DNA from: Aplidium turbinatum
Taxonomy: Eukaryota > Chordata > Ascidiacea > Aplousobranchia > Polyclinidae
NCBI GenBank assembly: GCA_918807975.1
Contig: OU964931.1
Span: 6,644,251 to 6,708,250, forward strand
DNA: 64,000 bases
Direction of reading: 5' to 3'
Within the stretch, counting starts at the first letter, position 1. The number at the start of each line of letters is the position of its first letter. The notes under the pieces are model-generated. The model ran no database searches, had not been told where the DNA came from, and worked only from the letters and a program-made list of their open reading frames with translations. The translations under genes and the position numbers were made by a program. Below, in pieces: positions 34,051-45,779 of the stretch.

Positions 34051-35338
34051 TTCGTGATCTCACCTCTTTTTCGCTTTCTTAGGTCACAATTTATGTAAAC
34101 ATTACGTTTTTAGTGGTTCAAAAACGTATTAGATTATAGGCTATTTTACGTTTTGTCATACAAATATAGTCGTTACATTAAATAATGTTAAAATAAGCTT
34201 ATTGTCGTGTGTTGTTACTGTAGCACAACCTTAACTCGGAACGACTTTTGAGAATAACCAAGAATATATGTTATAATAATTTATTTCACACCAGTTGGAC
34301 GCAAAATAGCGTCAATAAAAAATCTCATAATTGACGATTTTCAACCTTCTGTCGCGATTCTTCCAGGCTAAGAATATATTAAAAAGTTTACGTTATAAGC
34401 AAATTTATTTACAGGGTATAAATTTTATAAGATGTATATAAGCTCGTATATAAGCTAATCTATTTATTTTCAAGATTTCATAATATTATAATCTAATTCA
34501 TTGTGTTGGGACGCATTGCATGATTTTGTGTTGATCAGCAAATATTATTGTATATCACTGACAAAATGCTGGTGCTTTATACATTATACATGTTATATAT
34601 TTCAACCCTATACACATTTGCTATGGTAAACATATTATGCTTGTTTGTATTTATATTTTCTTTTAAGAGTTTGGTATAGCTATGGTAAGTATCAGATCAA
34701 GTTAACCAATGCATGCAATGCATATGTAATACCCAAGACGTAGCAATATGGTTGCAATAATTATAACTCAAAGTCAAAAGCGTCTGTTATAGCAAGTCAA
34801 AGAACCACTAAATGTATTCTAGTACTCCGAAAATTCCTTGGATTGCGATACCTAGAAGTGGATTTTTAAAATTATTATGACTTTGATTTAATTATTTATC
34901 GTGAAGCCAGTAACAAATCAGATTTATTCTTGAGAATATTTTTTCTTCTAACTTTAGTGTATCATAGTGTAGATTGAACCTTGTGAAGAATTACATTATT
35001 TATTTATTGTTTGGTTTTTTGAGTTACATAAACAAATAAATCAATTGGCATTAAAATTCTAGCAGAAAGCAAAGTGCAGCAAGCTGATAGCACATGATAT
35101 GAAAGTGATTAGAAAATCAGCTGCTGGCAACTTTCGTTTGCATGCCATGCGTTTGCGTGCCTTGCGTTTGTTGTTTGTTGTTTTCGTTTACATCCGGGAG
35201 TGAAGTAAAACAATTGAATTCTACAACTGCTTTATAGGTGTAAGCTCACGTTTAGCATTTTCAAATTCGAAAATTTTTATGACTGTTGAAATAGCTAAGT
35301 ACCAATACAGTCAGCGGAATTGCACATATTGATTCCGT

Positions 35339-35437
35339 CCCAGACAGCAAACCCGTCATTTTTACATTGATTCTACGTCTAAAGACGTTGGTTGATTGAT
35401 TCAACGTCTTGTAAAAATGACGGATTTTGCTGTCTGC
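35339..35437. mobile_element. Palindromic MITE, CCCAGAC family
   Basis: Ends CCCAGACAGCAAACCCGTC and GACGGATTTTGCTGTCTG. The inner arms ATTTTTACATTGATTC and GATTCAACGTCTTGTAAAAAT pair in part. 99 bp, the best-preserved copy beside 1471-1570. Confidence 0.8.
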
Positions 35438-35783
35438 CATCCATTATGAGGAGGAACTTAATAATTCTTCTTTTGTATGAAACAGATTTTTTTAAAGTTT
35501 AGAGCAGGTGCTTAGCACTTGGCAACTCAGATCAGGGTAGAATCGACCAGTGATGCCACTTGACTACTACCTTATATCCTGACTTGTACCTTATAGACAA
35601 CATTGTGTCTTCCAAATCTAATTACCTTAACTTTGCTCTTCACAGATTTAAGTAGAGTATTGTAGCACTTGTACTTGCGAGTAAGAACAATCAACATTTG
35701 ATAGAGGACACGAGTCATTCTACACGGAAGCGTTGACGGATTTATAGAACAGAATGTACGAATGCACAGACGTTGCTTTAGTA

Positions 35784-35889
35784 TTACGTTACTTAACGTA
35801 ATTTTCTCATGTAACGTCTGATATTATAACTCGTGCCCGTTGCTAATCAAAGTTCCTTGAACACGAGAAAATTACGTTAAATAACGTAA
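35784..35889. repeat. 29-bp inverted repeat
   Basis: Arms 35784-35812 and 35861-35889 match as reverse complements at 27 of 29 bases (AACGTAATTTTCTC / GAGAAAATTACGTT core), with a 48-base spacer. It is perhaps a small MITE; no target duplication was found. Confidence 0.75.
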
Positions 35890-35973
35890 AACTAGAACAT
35901 TCACTGCAGATGGAGCATTCAAGAATAATAGAGGAAGCAGTTCGTTTCTTCGCCTGCAACCTGCAAAAGGGTA

Positions 35974-36055
35974 CCCAGCCAGAAACTTAGTTTTTTTTAA
36001 ATTGATTCAAACGGAAGATGAATCAAAGTAATAAAGGTCTGATTTGCTGGCTGGG
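35974..36055. mobile_element. Palindromic MITE, CCCAGCC variant
   Basis: Ends CCCAGCCAG and CTGGCTGGG are exact complements, and the inner words TTGATTCA and TGAATCAA pair. It resembles the CCCAGAC family in layout. Confidence 0.65.
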
Positions 36056-36503
36056 AACATGGAACCAAGTTGCGCATCTCAAGAAAAAAATCTTAGAAAA
36101 AAATATAAAATACAGTAATCCCCTAGGTGGTGTGCAAGAACAGTATGGTTAGCATCAACATTTTGCTTGGTTTTCACAAGGATAATGATAATAATGTGTT
36201 TTTATAGCCCGATAACTTCAAACTAAAATGGCCCCAAATTTTGTAGACTTAAAACAGATTTAAATTTTAAGTAAAGGAACGTTAAAGCTTTATGTTTAAA
36301 ATACATTTAAAAATGACAGTTTTTATTGTCTGGGATCTACTATGAGAAGGAATTTAATTCTTCTTTCTCGTGATGCTCCTGTTATTTTGCATTCATCAAA
36401 TCCAGGCATTTGCACAACCATCTAACAATCAATCGTACGAGACAGATTTTTTTAACGTTTAGAGCAGGTGCTTGGCACTTGGAAAGTCAGGTCAGAGTAG
36501 ATT

Positions 36504-36510
36504 TAGGCTA
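36504..36510. other. TA-NNN-TA scar in a duplicated segment
   Basis: GTAGATTTAGGCTAACTGG aligns with GTAGAATCGACCAG in the duplicate near 35538-35555 only if five bases of TAGGCTA are treated as an insertion at TA. Confidence 0.55.
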
Positions 36511-36543
36511 ACTGGTGATGCTACTTCATACATCCTGCCTGGT

Positions 36544-36620
36544 CCCAGTCATCAAAATCTGTCGTTTTTACATTGATTCAACGTCTGCAAACATTAAATC
36601 AATGTAAAAACGACAGATTT
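36544..36620. mobile_element. Palindromic MITE, CCCAGAC family
   Basis: ATCTGTCGTTTTTACATTGA and TCAATGTAAAAACGACAGAT are perfect complements around a CGTCTGCAAACATT centre. The outer end is lost on the right side. Confidence 0.75.
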
Positions 36621-36753
36621 AGTACAACAAAAATAGTACAAGACAAGTACGTTTAGACAGAATAAGTACAGACAATCTTGAAGTGTTTTATATATAGAAG
36701 TTGTTAGGTTATAAACATAAAAAATAGACTATCAAATATAGTTAATACTTTCT

Positions 36754-36804
36754 AAAACCTCTACAGCCTGTTTCACCCTAAAAGGGGTATCATCAGAAGG
36801 TCCT
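36754..36804 (-). ncRNA. Hammerhead-ribozyme-like motif, copy 2 left arm
   Basis: Minus strand: CAGGACCTT, CTGATGA, TACCCCTTTTAGGGT, GAAA, CAGGCTGTA, GAGGTTTT. Stem I can form about 8 pairs including wobbles. Stem II ACCC/GGGT forms with one unpaired U after the core, stem III is a single C-G plus A-U, and the cleavage triplet is GTA. Confidence 0.45.
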
Positions 36805-36874
36805 GATTCAAATAAAGTATATTTGAGTTTATAATTAAATAAAAATTAAAAATAAATAAATTCTATTTGAACAA

Positions 36875-36924
36875 GGACCTTCTGATGATTTCCCTTTTAG
36901 GATGAAAAAGGCTGTAGAGGTTCT
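36875..36924 (+). ncRNA. Hammerhead-ribozyme-like motif, copy 2 right arm
   Basis: Plus strand: GGACCTT, CTGATGA, TTTCCCTTTTAGGAT, GAAA, AAGGCTGTA, GAGGTTC. Stem I pairs as in the left arm, but stems II and III are weaker, so this copy is probably inactive. Confidence 0.4.
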
Positions 36925-38115
36925 AGAAAGTAGTAGCTATATTTGATGCAATTTGCTCTGCTTGGCTTTTTTGCTTGGCATTGAGCACTTTTTGTAGTAT
37001 TAATAGTATTTATTGTTTAAAAAATAGAATAGATTTTTTCGTAGTTCTTGGCAGTACCTCCGCTTATAGCAACTTTTGCCTGAAGCAGTCAAGGCATTGG
37101 AAATCGAAACAGTGTAAAACAAGTACAGTAGCCTACAATTTAAAAAACGCAAACAATTCGTGGATAAATACAATTGCTGCAAATAGAATCAGAAGTTTAA
37201 ATCCACTCTTGTTTCATCGATTCAACATCTGCAGACTGAAAAAAGGCAACTTTTGCACTCGGCTTAACAAATGGTTTCGTCACCATTGCTTGGGTCAATA
37301 TCGTCAAAATTTCCTAAACCAAGAGCAGTCAATTTTAAAATCCCGATCTACCAACAGTTTACAAATGGAAATGGCCTACGATAGTGAGATAGTTTTCATA
37401 AATAAAATAAAGTTTGGTCACCTTTAGAAAAACAATGTTTCTAGCTTGGTTGCTTGTTAAGTTTTAAGCACTGAAAGAATTGATACACTTGTTGTGGCGG
37501 CTGATAAAATTTAGTTATCTTTGTGACGTGCCAAGTTTTCTGTTTAACACCAGTTAGAGACGATAGTGTGACAAAGAGTAAGCGAGGGCCTCTCTTTTAT
37601 TTTCCTCTTTTGTCACAAACATCGAGCTTGACCAATATTACTAGCAAGTTTGCTAAAAAAAATTACACACACAAAGGAATAAAAAATTAACTACGGTGTC
37701 TTGCAAATGGAAAGAAACACAATGCTTAAATTCTTTTCTACGTATCAGTTAAGGAAAAACTTTAACAACATATTTCGTCGGCAGACGTTGAACCAACGTT
37801 GGAATGACAGATTCTATGAGCTGGGCTTGCGCAAGCAACTCTATCACGTACATTTCTCCAACCAAAAATCCCCAAAGCGTTTGCAAGCACATGCGTCATA
37901 AAGTCATGGCCTGCTCTATAAGCAACAATCTTTGAATGGTTTATTTATTGCCATCGCTCTGTAGCGGATAATGTTGTCAACAGCTTTCTTGCAGTTATAT
38001 TTGTTTAGCAAGTGCATTTTGCCAATTTTGTAGCGTGTTTATGATGTAATTACCTCTTACCCGTATTTGTCTTACTGCTTATGTAAGAAAGAGTGCAACA
38101 TGCAGCGGTTGTATA

Positions 38116-38346
38116 CAGTGGCGTACGGCCGTACGGTCACCATTTTTTGGGTGTTTACTTTTTTTAAAAGTTTCAAATACATGCTTGATTTTCACAGTGA
38201 CTCTTTGTATCATAGCACATTAGTTTATTTTGATATGATATGAACATTGAACAGCCATTGAGGAAACAGCAAACCTAGCATATGTTAAAATTAAAAGCCT
38301 GCTGAAAAAAAGTCAACATCAAAAAACATGGTCACCGTACTCCACC
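38116..38346. mobile_element. hAT-like MITE, CAGTGGCGTACGG type
   Basis: Left end CAGTGGCGTACGG...CGGTCACCATTTTTTG and right end CAAAAAACATGGTCACCG...TACTCCACC are inverted copies. The flanks GTTGTATA (38108-38115) and GTTGTACA (38347-38354) match at 7 of 8 bases if the right tip has lost two bases. Confidence 0.7.
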
Positions 38347-39073
38347 GTTGTACATCAGTAAAGTCTGTGACGTGATATGACGCGGCCTGGAAACAAACCA
38401 AAATCTACCGCAGGTGCAGACGCTAAACGCTTGGCCACTGAACTGGCTGACTTGTCTATTTAACTGAGCAAATTGAGCGTTGTTTGGTTCGAAAGCTGGG
38501 GAAAAAATGCCCGAGGCTCAGAAACACCACAGCTCTGTTACAGTTTGCTCTTTATTTAAATCGCTTTGGAAAGTTTATGACGTTAACATAAAATAAAAAG
38601 ACGATGAATGGTTTTGTTTTGAAATATTCGAGTTTTTGTTTTCCGTGATGTCAGTGTGGAACATAAAGCTTGCGAATACAGGCGATGGTTTAGCTACTCT
38701 AAAAAGGATTTTGTTAAATAACGAATCATGTCAAAGATTTCCCAGAATTGTATGATGGCAGAGTGACTTTTGCGCCGTTTCATTTAAAAAAAAGGTTATT
38801 TTTCAGTTAGTTATGCTTTGAAACCAACTGAGCGCATTTTAGAAAATAATGTTCTCATTATATTGTACTTGAATAAACTGAAGCTGTTGTTATTGTAACA
38901 AAATCTATTCATTATTAAAACATGTTAAAAGATTATATTGCTGTGTAAATGCCAGCATTTGATGAATACAAATTAGTACAGTAGTAGCCTATCACCTCAA
39001 TAGCTGATTAAATACCAGTCAAATGAAACCTATCTTTAAAATCCTACAGAGTATTGAACTCATGTGCACAGAT

Positions 39074-39123
39074 TCAGACTGCAAAATCCATCAATGTAAA
39101 AATCACGGATTTTGCTGTCTGGG
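39074..39123. mobile_element. Palindromic MITE, CCCAGAC family, internally deleted
   Basis: CAGACTGCAAAATCCATCAA is followed directly by ATGTAAAAATCACGGATTTT and GCTGTCTGGGG. Both ends are kept and the centre is lost. Confidence 0.65.
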
Positions 39124-39317
39124 GATCTATTTACCGCTTTATCATTTGAGTTAATAACCCAGTTTTCAGACATCTTAGAAACCGGAAGTGCTTTATCTGC
39201 TTTATACAGGAAATAGCTTGTAATAGCTTATCTTAAGTTTTGAGTCAACATTGCTCGCTTTAGCAGGCACATGCATAATACACTGTAACAGAGTTTTGAA
39301 AACAATTTATTCCCAGA

Positions 39318-42300
39318 ATGAAGATTTGCTACAGTTTAGTGTTTCTGTTTTCTGTGCTCCTTTGTTGCCAAGCGCAAGCTGATCAATGTCAAGAAAACCA
39401 AAGAAAGTTGGCAAGTCATGGCGTTTGCTCAGGTAAGTGTAGAATGTAAGTGTTTCAGTGTAGTGAACTGGTAAAAAAACAATAACATCGGCCTATAGAC
39501 TATAGAAATAATAAACTGTTGTTTAGCATTTTCTTATATGACAAAACAATCTGAAAAAATTACGTCCAAATAGGACAGAGCAAAAAAGCTGAATGGTTGC
39601 AAGATCGTGTAACGTTAAATATCAATAACGTTACCGTGAACCGTTTCCATTACCATGAGCAGTAACTTTACCACAAACATAATAAAAATTTCCCGGTTTG
39701 GAGAGCAGGGTCTATCTGAAGTAAAATTATTTTGAAACAAAGTTTGTTTTAACTCAAAATTACCAAAAGAGGTATTAGTTTCGTCGCACTTTACAAATTC
39801 CTTGTTTTATTTATCCCGAACAAACATCCATGAGAACACCTTTACTAGGAAAGTTGCTGTAAGTAAATAAGGATAAGATGTTTCATATAGAGCTGGAGGA
39901 TATCCATTTTATTTCATTTTACCATTCACACCAAGAATACGATTTCGTATTCAAATAGTAAAGTAAAACAAACACGAAAATTCTTCGTCCAATGTTTTTG
40001 TATGTTGGATACAGGGCCCCTTAGAAAAGTTGTGGTCCCCTAAATCACCCCACGGCCGGATCAAAAGTAACCCCTGAACTCCCCTGTCAACGCTACTAAT
40101 TCTGTCTATTGGGATTTCATGTGTTATTCAACAACGGTACCCATGGATAAGTGGACAAAGAAATATAGTAGGCTATTTTCCAAATTGTGCTCTAAATTCT
40201 GGCCTATCAAAAGAATAAAAGCAAATGAGAAAAATTTTGGGACGCACGAGCTACATCATCAGTCTACATTTTATTTAACACTTGATTATCTGTTTTCAGA
40301 TGAAGAAAGAAGCAATGAGCTTCTGTGTGCAATTTTATGCACAGGAGAACCTGTAGTTGGACGACAAGATTGCGCAAAGGCTAAGCATTGTTGTTTTCGA
40401 GATGGAAAGTGTGTTTTAAAACGAATAAGTAAGCTCACTGTCATTTAATTAATATTAATTATTTGATGAAACAGCACATTCTGCTATCTTATAAAGTTCT
40501 CGTAAGACTGGGATGCTAAAATCACTTTATGTAGTGTATGCAATCTTGCCCCCGGTACTTGAAGATTTAAAATATATTACATGGACTGGAAGTCAAGGGC
40601 AACAAGAAAAATTTTCAGGTTTATTTTTAACTTGTCGAATATCTTAACAAAGCGCTGTCTCATGTTCTACCACTAAGCCACTTTGCAGTTTATGTACTAG
40701 CAGAAAAAATTGGTTCAGTTTTCCAACCACTCTATTCACCTACATGTAGGTACCTTGCAATTTTAGCAACTGTGCGTGTACGTCTTATGCTTGCTAAGCC
40801 TTTGCTGTTGTTTGTGGCCCACCAACACGTTGGCCCATCGCATTCTGTTGCAAGTACTTTATTTCTACGTCGAGAATACTGCAATGACGAAGATTATGGT
40901 GGTTCTTATGACCATAAATCTAAGTCATTACCATCTTGTAACATCTGCTACCCATCAAAAGCAGTGTGATTAAAAATGGTCATGACTAATTATAAAATTC
41001 AACTTTGATATAATTTATCTTACTTATTGTATTTTACATCCGACTTGCCAAAACAGATGCAGTTATAAACAATTACAAGACATTTTGTTTAAACTTTTGG
41101 ATTACAGATAAACCCGTAAACAGTGAAATGGATATTGACGATATAGGCAGAAAATTTTACGAAAACTTCACTGGTCGATCTTATAGCGCAAGAACTCTAG
41201 TGCAAGGTAAGCTTTGACTTGAAGTGTGTTGAAGCTCAATTTCTTCACACTCAGAAGCAAATCTTATGTGCTGAACTCTCAAGTTGCAAGTTCAAACCAA
41301 GATCTTGATAACAAAGTTTTTCAATTTTTAATAATCGTTTTCTTGCCGCTGTGGACGTCTCTTCATAACGTTATTCTACAAAAAAGAAATTAGTTTCCAC
41401 AATTGATAATATGTTGTCCAGCGACAACAACATTAAATAATTTCTCCTTATATAAAATTGCTTGATATCATTTCCTTTATCTTGGCAGAAACTTCACTTG
41501 GCATCGATGAAATCCAAACCCTGTTTCCTGGTGTGACCCTTTGCTCAAAATTTCCAGAATCTTGTTCGGTGTCGTATAGATCGCCTGCCGATTTGCAACC
41601 ACCTCTCGATATACCTTATTGCCAAAGGTAAGCTCCAGCAGGACAATTAAGAGGATAAATTGGGTCCAGTACCAGACTTCGGTTGCTGATAGTTTTACGT
41701 TATACCGTGTTTGCATTACAGGATGTACAATAATTGTACATGTATTGCATTGATTTTGTAAATTTGCTTTTAATGCAATTTATTTGGTTTGGGTTTGGCT
41801 TTTTAATCTTTATCCTCGGACTGACAAAGCCTTGATAGGTTATTCCTGGTAGTTTCGCATACTTGTAGAGGCTCTTGACGCAGGGCCGGTACCGAGATTG
41901 ACAGAGTGAAATTTTCCGATTGTTGAAGTGTTCTTACCCGGGAATTATTCCATTCACTATGTGCCGCTGAATGGAGAGCGGTCCTGAAATGCGTTGCTTA
42001 AGCGCACACCCCGAGAGTCGAACCAGCGCCGCGTGATCTTGAACCGGACGTACTAACCACTGAGCTAACGGGGCGGACAATTTCTTAATATAAATTCTCG
42101 AATTTACACCATAATTTGCAATTTGAAGATAGCAGAATCAAGATTTTGTACCTTGAAAAGTTTTGCAAATTTTTATTTCTGACAATTCAGAGAAAGGCAT
42201 AGGATTACATGTCATATAGAACAGTAGAAGCCCAGAATGAGGCCACTGAACGCAAACGCTAAGGCGTGCTGAAGACCACATAGAAAAAGGTTTAGAAGTT

Positions 42301-45300
42301 CATAAATAATGTTGTTAATACTGCCTACTGGTCATATTTTAATACAAGTTAAGGCTAGAAAGACTAATTTTAACATTTTTTCCTAGTTTATACGCGACGA
42401 TTGTTCACAAATCTTCCCCATTGCAGTTGTATCCACAGATAATTAATCGGTCAAACTAACAAAGCGTCATTTTTTCAGGATATCCTGTCGCTCGAATGAT
42501 CCTTTCCTGGACCTTGACCCGACCATGTGTCTCCGGAATCCCGGATGTGCTTTCGACCATCAGTTATTCATTTACAGAAGTGTTTTGAGTCGAGCCATCC
42601 TCATTGGCGTTCCCGTTTGTCATCTTGTTATACGTAATAGAGTGTTTCAGTCTTTAGCTTCGGATTACATCCAACAGGTAAAGCCATAACTTAATAACCT
42701 ACTTTATAACAAGGTTTGCTATGTTATTGCACATCATTCTGTTTAAGAAATCGCAAAGTACTGCAGCTTAACAATTGGTAAAACTTGCCTTTTATTCGTT
42801 GCAGAAATTACATCTATTGATATTAGGCTATCTATTGTAAGCAAATTTTTTGCTAGGAAAAGTAAAGAGAAAGTAGGTTACTGTACTTTAAAAGTTTATT
42901 GATTGAATAACCTTGGACAAGCAATTACATGTATAGCAGGCGCAGCAGGTCGGCCGCCAACGCAGAACCAACTAAAAAGGGCAGAAAGTTTTCCCTATAA
43001 ATTATTTTACACCTTCTTTACTTTAAATAACTTAATGTCCCTGCTTCTAATTTGTCATATTTTGAAGAGTTTCTAATTCTCTCTTGAAGTTGAAATTAGC
43101 CCACTACGTTGCAGTCCGGATACTGAGCTGATACGAAAACTTGTACGCTCTTTCGTCTCCAAGCTCACATTTAGCACATGATTTTTGAAAAGAAGATAAA
43201 TGCTTTTTTTTGAATGAAGCTTATTATTTCTTGTCCTATCAATGATATCGATTGCAATGAGCAACAATGCTTATTTTTTCAGAGTGGTCTCCAATGGAAT
43301 CCATTGCTCACAAATTGCTTTATAAACCATCATCAAGAAAAGATTTTTGGAGAGTCTTCAGGCTGCTCGATGACAAGAGTGCTTGGACAACTAGGTTACC
43401 AACCAAAAAGAGCTGGCTGGACTGGTAACAATTCATTTATCATGTTTTCAATGCATTGTTTTGAAATGCAGTTCTTAATTTTTCTATTGTAATCGATAGG
43501 CTATTGCATGCTCTATACTTAGATTAGATTTCAGAATGTTATATTGTTTGGATTTGGTTGTTTCTTCTTTTAAACTTATGCCAACAAGGATTATTTTTCT
43601 TCGCTTTGATAGCCAAAAATAAAATTCAACTGATGCAGATTAAATATTCTCGTTTGTTGGTGATGGAAATAATGTTTAAAATAAATATAATGTTTGTTGG
43701 ACAAAGGACCAGTCTCCTCCCCCCCTCTTTATTGGGAGGAAAAGCTAGTTCATTTTATCGGCCATTTTATATTTTGCAACAGCGCTAAGGTATTTTATCA
43801 CACCCGAGATACTAAATTGAACTACTGTAAGTTGGAATGACTGATAGCCAAGTGTGTCAATACTTTGTCACCAAGACAGTGTCGCACTGTGACGTCATAA
43901 AAATGCGAAAGGGATATTAAGATATGTAACAACCTGTTATTAACAATGTTTTGATATGATTGTTCATTATTTCAGGAATTTCCAGAGAACACTGCATTCT
44001 TATCAATGGATGCTGGCTAAACGAAGTCTGCATCTATCCTCTTTCTTTGGACAACATTAAAACCAAAGCTAACCAAAGATTCACTCCACCAAATGTGTTT
44101 TTTTCTTTCGGAAGGCCTGTGTGTTTGCCTTTCAAAAAGAACTTGACAAATGGGGATTTTTTGGACGCTTACCATAGCTGTTTGTCGGCAGGTTGCGCGA
44201 TGGACGTTGACAGCGAGACGTTGATGAGACAGATATATGGTGTTGCGTCAAGTTATCTTCCTCGTCATTTGCAGCCACAGTATTGGACTATGGCATTGTT
44301 AGGGCAGGTCCAGCCTCACAACTGGAAGCAGGTAGCGGACCAATTGATTGGTGACAACAAAAACTCGCCAAGCAACATATTGAGCGAAATCCTTCCTCAA
44401 AATCTTTTGCATGGTGCTACTCTTCACGGAGGAGGAGTTTCAGTTTTACCTTTCACGTTAGCCGTAAATTTTAATAGTACGTCAGTTCTTGGGAGTTCGT
44501 TTACCACTTATGGATCTTTTGGACAATTTGGAAACTTTCGCCCTCCCGGATCAAGTCTCACTGCCAGAGGTTTTGATCCAAAAGCAAGAGCTGCAAATGT
44601 TGCAAATAAGTTAAATCTGGATAACTTTGGTTCTTTAATTAATCCTCGTATTGCCGGAAAGAGTACTTGGAAAAATTTACAAGAAGCCTTGGTGGGCGGT
44701 CAACCCCCACAAGTTGACCCCCGTTTACCATTATTAGAGCCACCCTGTCCTTATCAGTTTATTGAATGGCCAGGATTTCCCCCTTTGGCAGGAAGTTTCC
44801 AAGATTGCTGCAAAACACCTATATGTTACATTCCACGAGGTGCAGTGAGGAACGCTCGCTCGGAGATTGCTTCTTACCAGACGCTGTGGACATCTTGGGG
44901 CCCATGCAGCAGTACTTGTGGAAATGGGCAACAAATTAGGCGGCAGTTTTGCGTTGGTGATAACTGTGGTGACGTAAAAGAAGAAACGCAGCCATGCAAT
45001 CCTGAACCTTGTAATCTGACGCGACCTCCATTTCCAACCCCTCCCTTTCCAACCCCATCCTTTCCAACCCCACCCTTTCCAACCCCTCCATTTCCAACCC
45101 CTCCATTTCCAACCCCTCCTTTTCCTAACCCTTCCAATGTTCCAAACCCTTCTCCGTCGTCATTGCCAAGTGGCCGAACAATATACTCTTCTTGGTCACA
45201 ATATAGTAATTGTGATGCAACATGTGGGGGTGGCAGTAAAAGACGAACACGAACTTGTTTAGTCTCTGGCGAATGCAATGCACCTCTGTCTGAAACCGTG

Positions 45301-45669
45301 CCTTGTAGGACTGGAAGGTGTCCCCGTTTCGGACGCACAAAATGGTCAGAATGTAGCTCAACTTGTGGAATAGGAAAACAGCAACGCAGAGTGAACTGTA
45401 TCAGACCTGGAACGTACGGGTGTCCAGCAAACTCAAATTCGATTGAGGAAAGAGACTGCGAAAGATTTTGTGGAGCTGTAATATACAGGCAATCGGCCTG
45501 TGATCAAACTACTTGTCTCATCACACTTACACCAAGATGTCGAGCACCAGATGGAAGTGAAGGACATTGTCGTAAAAACGCGATGAAATTAAAAACAAAA
45601 AAGTGCACAGAAGGACGTTGTTTTTGTCCACGTAATCGAAGACGTTGTCGCGTAAATGCTGGTCGGTAA
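39318..45669 (+). CDS. Secreted Cys-rich protein with three TSP1 repeats
   Basis: Seven exons: 39318-39432, 40300-40428, 41108-41206, 41489-41627, 42479-42677, 43283-43424, 43976-45669. All are GT-AG with matching phases and give 838 residues. Residues 1-21 form a signal peptide (MKICYSLVFLFSVLLCCQAQA). Residues ~24-330 are Cys-rich with recurring ends such as HCCFRDGKC, GCAFD, GCWLNEVC and GCAMD, which look like degenerate P-type trefoil modules (tentative). About 330-570 has no domain I recognise. TSP1 repeats follow at ~575-622 (TSWGPCSSTCGNGQQ), ~676-722 (SSWSQYSNCDATCGGGSKRR) and ~728-776 (TKWSECSSTCGIGKQQRR). A proline-rich PPFPT linker separates the first two. The tail is basic and Cys-rich (CFCPRNRRRCRVNAGR). 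The large last exon holds two thirds of the protein. An extracellular matrix or adhesion role is inferred from TSP1. The start has A at -3. Confidence 0.9.
40013..40093. mobile_element. hAT MITE fragment, CAGTAGCGTTG family
   Basis: CAGGGCCCCTTAGAAAAG to CCCCTGTCAACGCTACT matches the right end of the family copies at 33705 and 50767. It lies in intron 1 of the TSP1 gene. The left part is missing. Confidence 0.6.
41806..42078 (-). mobile_element. tRNA-derived SINE, family A, uninterrupted
   Basis: The most complete family copy, in intron 4 of the TSP1 gene. The minus-strand head reads GTCCGCCCCGTTAGCTCAGT, with box B GGTTCGACTCTCGGG. The 3' end on this strand reads CAGTCCGAGGATAAAGATT. It serves as the empty-site reference for the MITE that splits the copy at 7318-7739. 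Confidence 0.85.
45033..45132 (+). repeat. In-frame 15-bp coding minisatellite (PPFPT)
   Basis: CCTCCATTTCCAACC-type units are repeated about seven times in frame and encode PPFPT repeats between TSP1 domains 1 and 2. The unit length is a multiple of three, so copy number can change without breaking the gene. Near-identical units suggest recent expansion. Confidence 0.9.
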
Positions 45670-45770
45670 AATCAGTAAGGCATAACCTACTGCATAGACT
45701 TCGTGTCGTAAACGTTTTATTCATTTCACGTTTTTTCGTGAACACAACTGGCAGTTGTAATTCTGCTGAG

Positions 45771-45776
45771 ATTAAA
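45771..45776 (+). terminator. Polyadenylation signal ATTAAA
   Basis: ATTAAA lies 102 bases after the stop codon of the TSP1 gene, the first canonical-type signal downstream. Position and sequence only. Confidence 0.5.
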
Positions 45777-45779
45777 ATT

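Larger units (their letters stand above)
36727..37021. repeat. Repeat with inverted ends and two hammerhead-like motifs, copy 2
   Basis: The arms ATCAAATATAGTTAATAC...CCTCTACAGCC and GGCTGTAGAGG...TAGCTATATTTGAT face each other around an AT-rich centre. The right flank is shared with copy 1 (30745-31106). Each arm includes one hammerhead-like motif, in opposite orientation. Confidence 0.65.
34051..39317. other. Intergenic repeat field between the two host genes
   Basis: No supportable exons. The stretch holds several copies of the CCCAGAC palindromic MITE, an independent 29-bp inverted repeat, a Penelope-like repeat with hammerhead-like motifs, and a hAT MITE. A ~250-bp segment is duplicated at about 1-kb spacing (35437-35570 and 36333-36545). 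34051-35330 holds nothing I recognise. Confidence 0.6.

Noticed and set aside
44874-45338. 154-residue minus-strand frame with Gly-Val repeats
   Set aside because: It is the antisense shadow of the PPFPT and TSP1 coding sequence.
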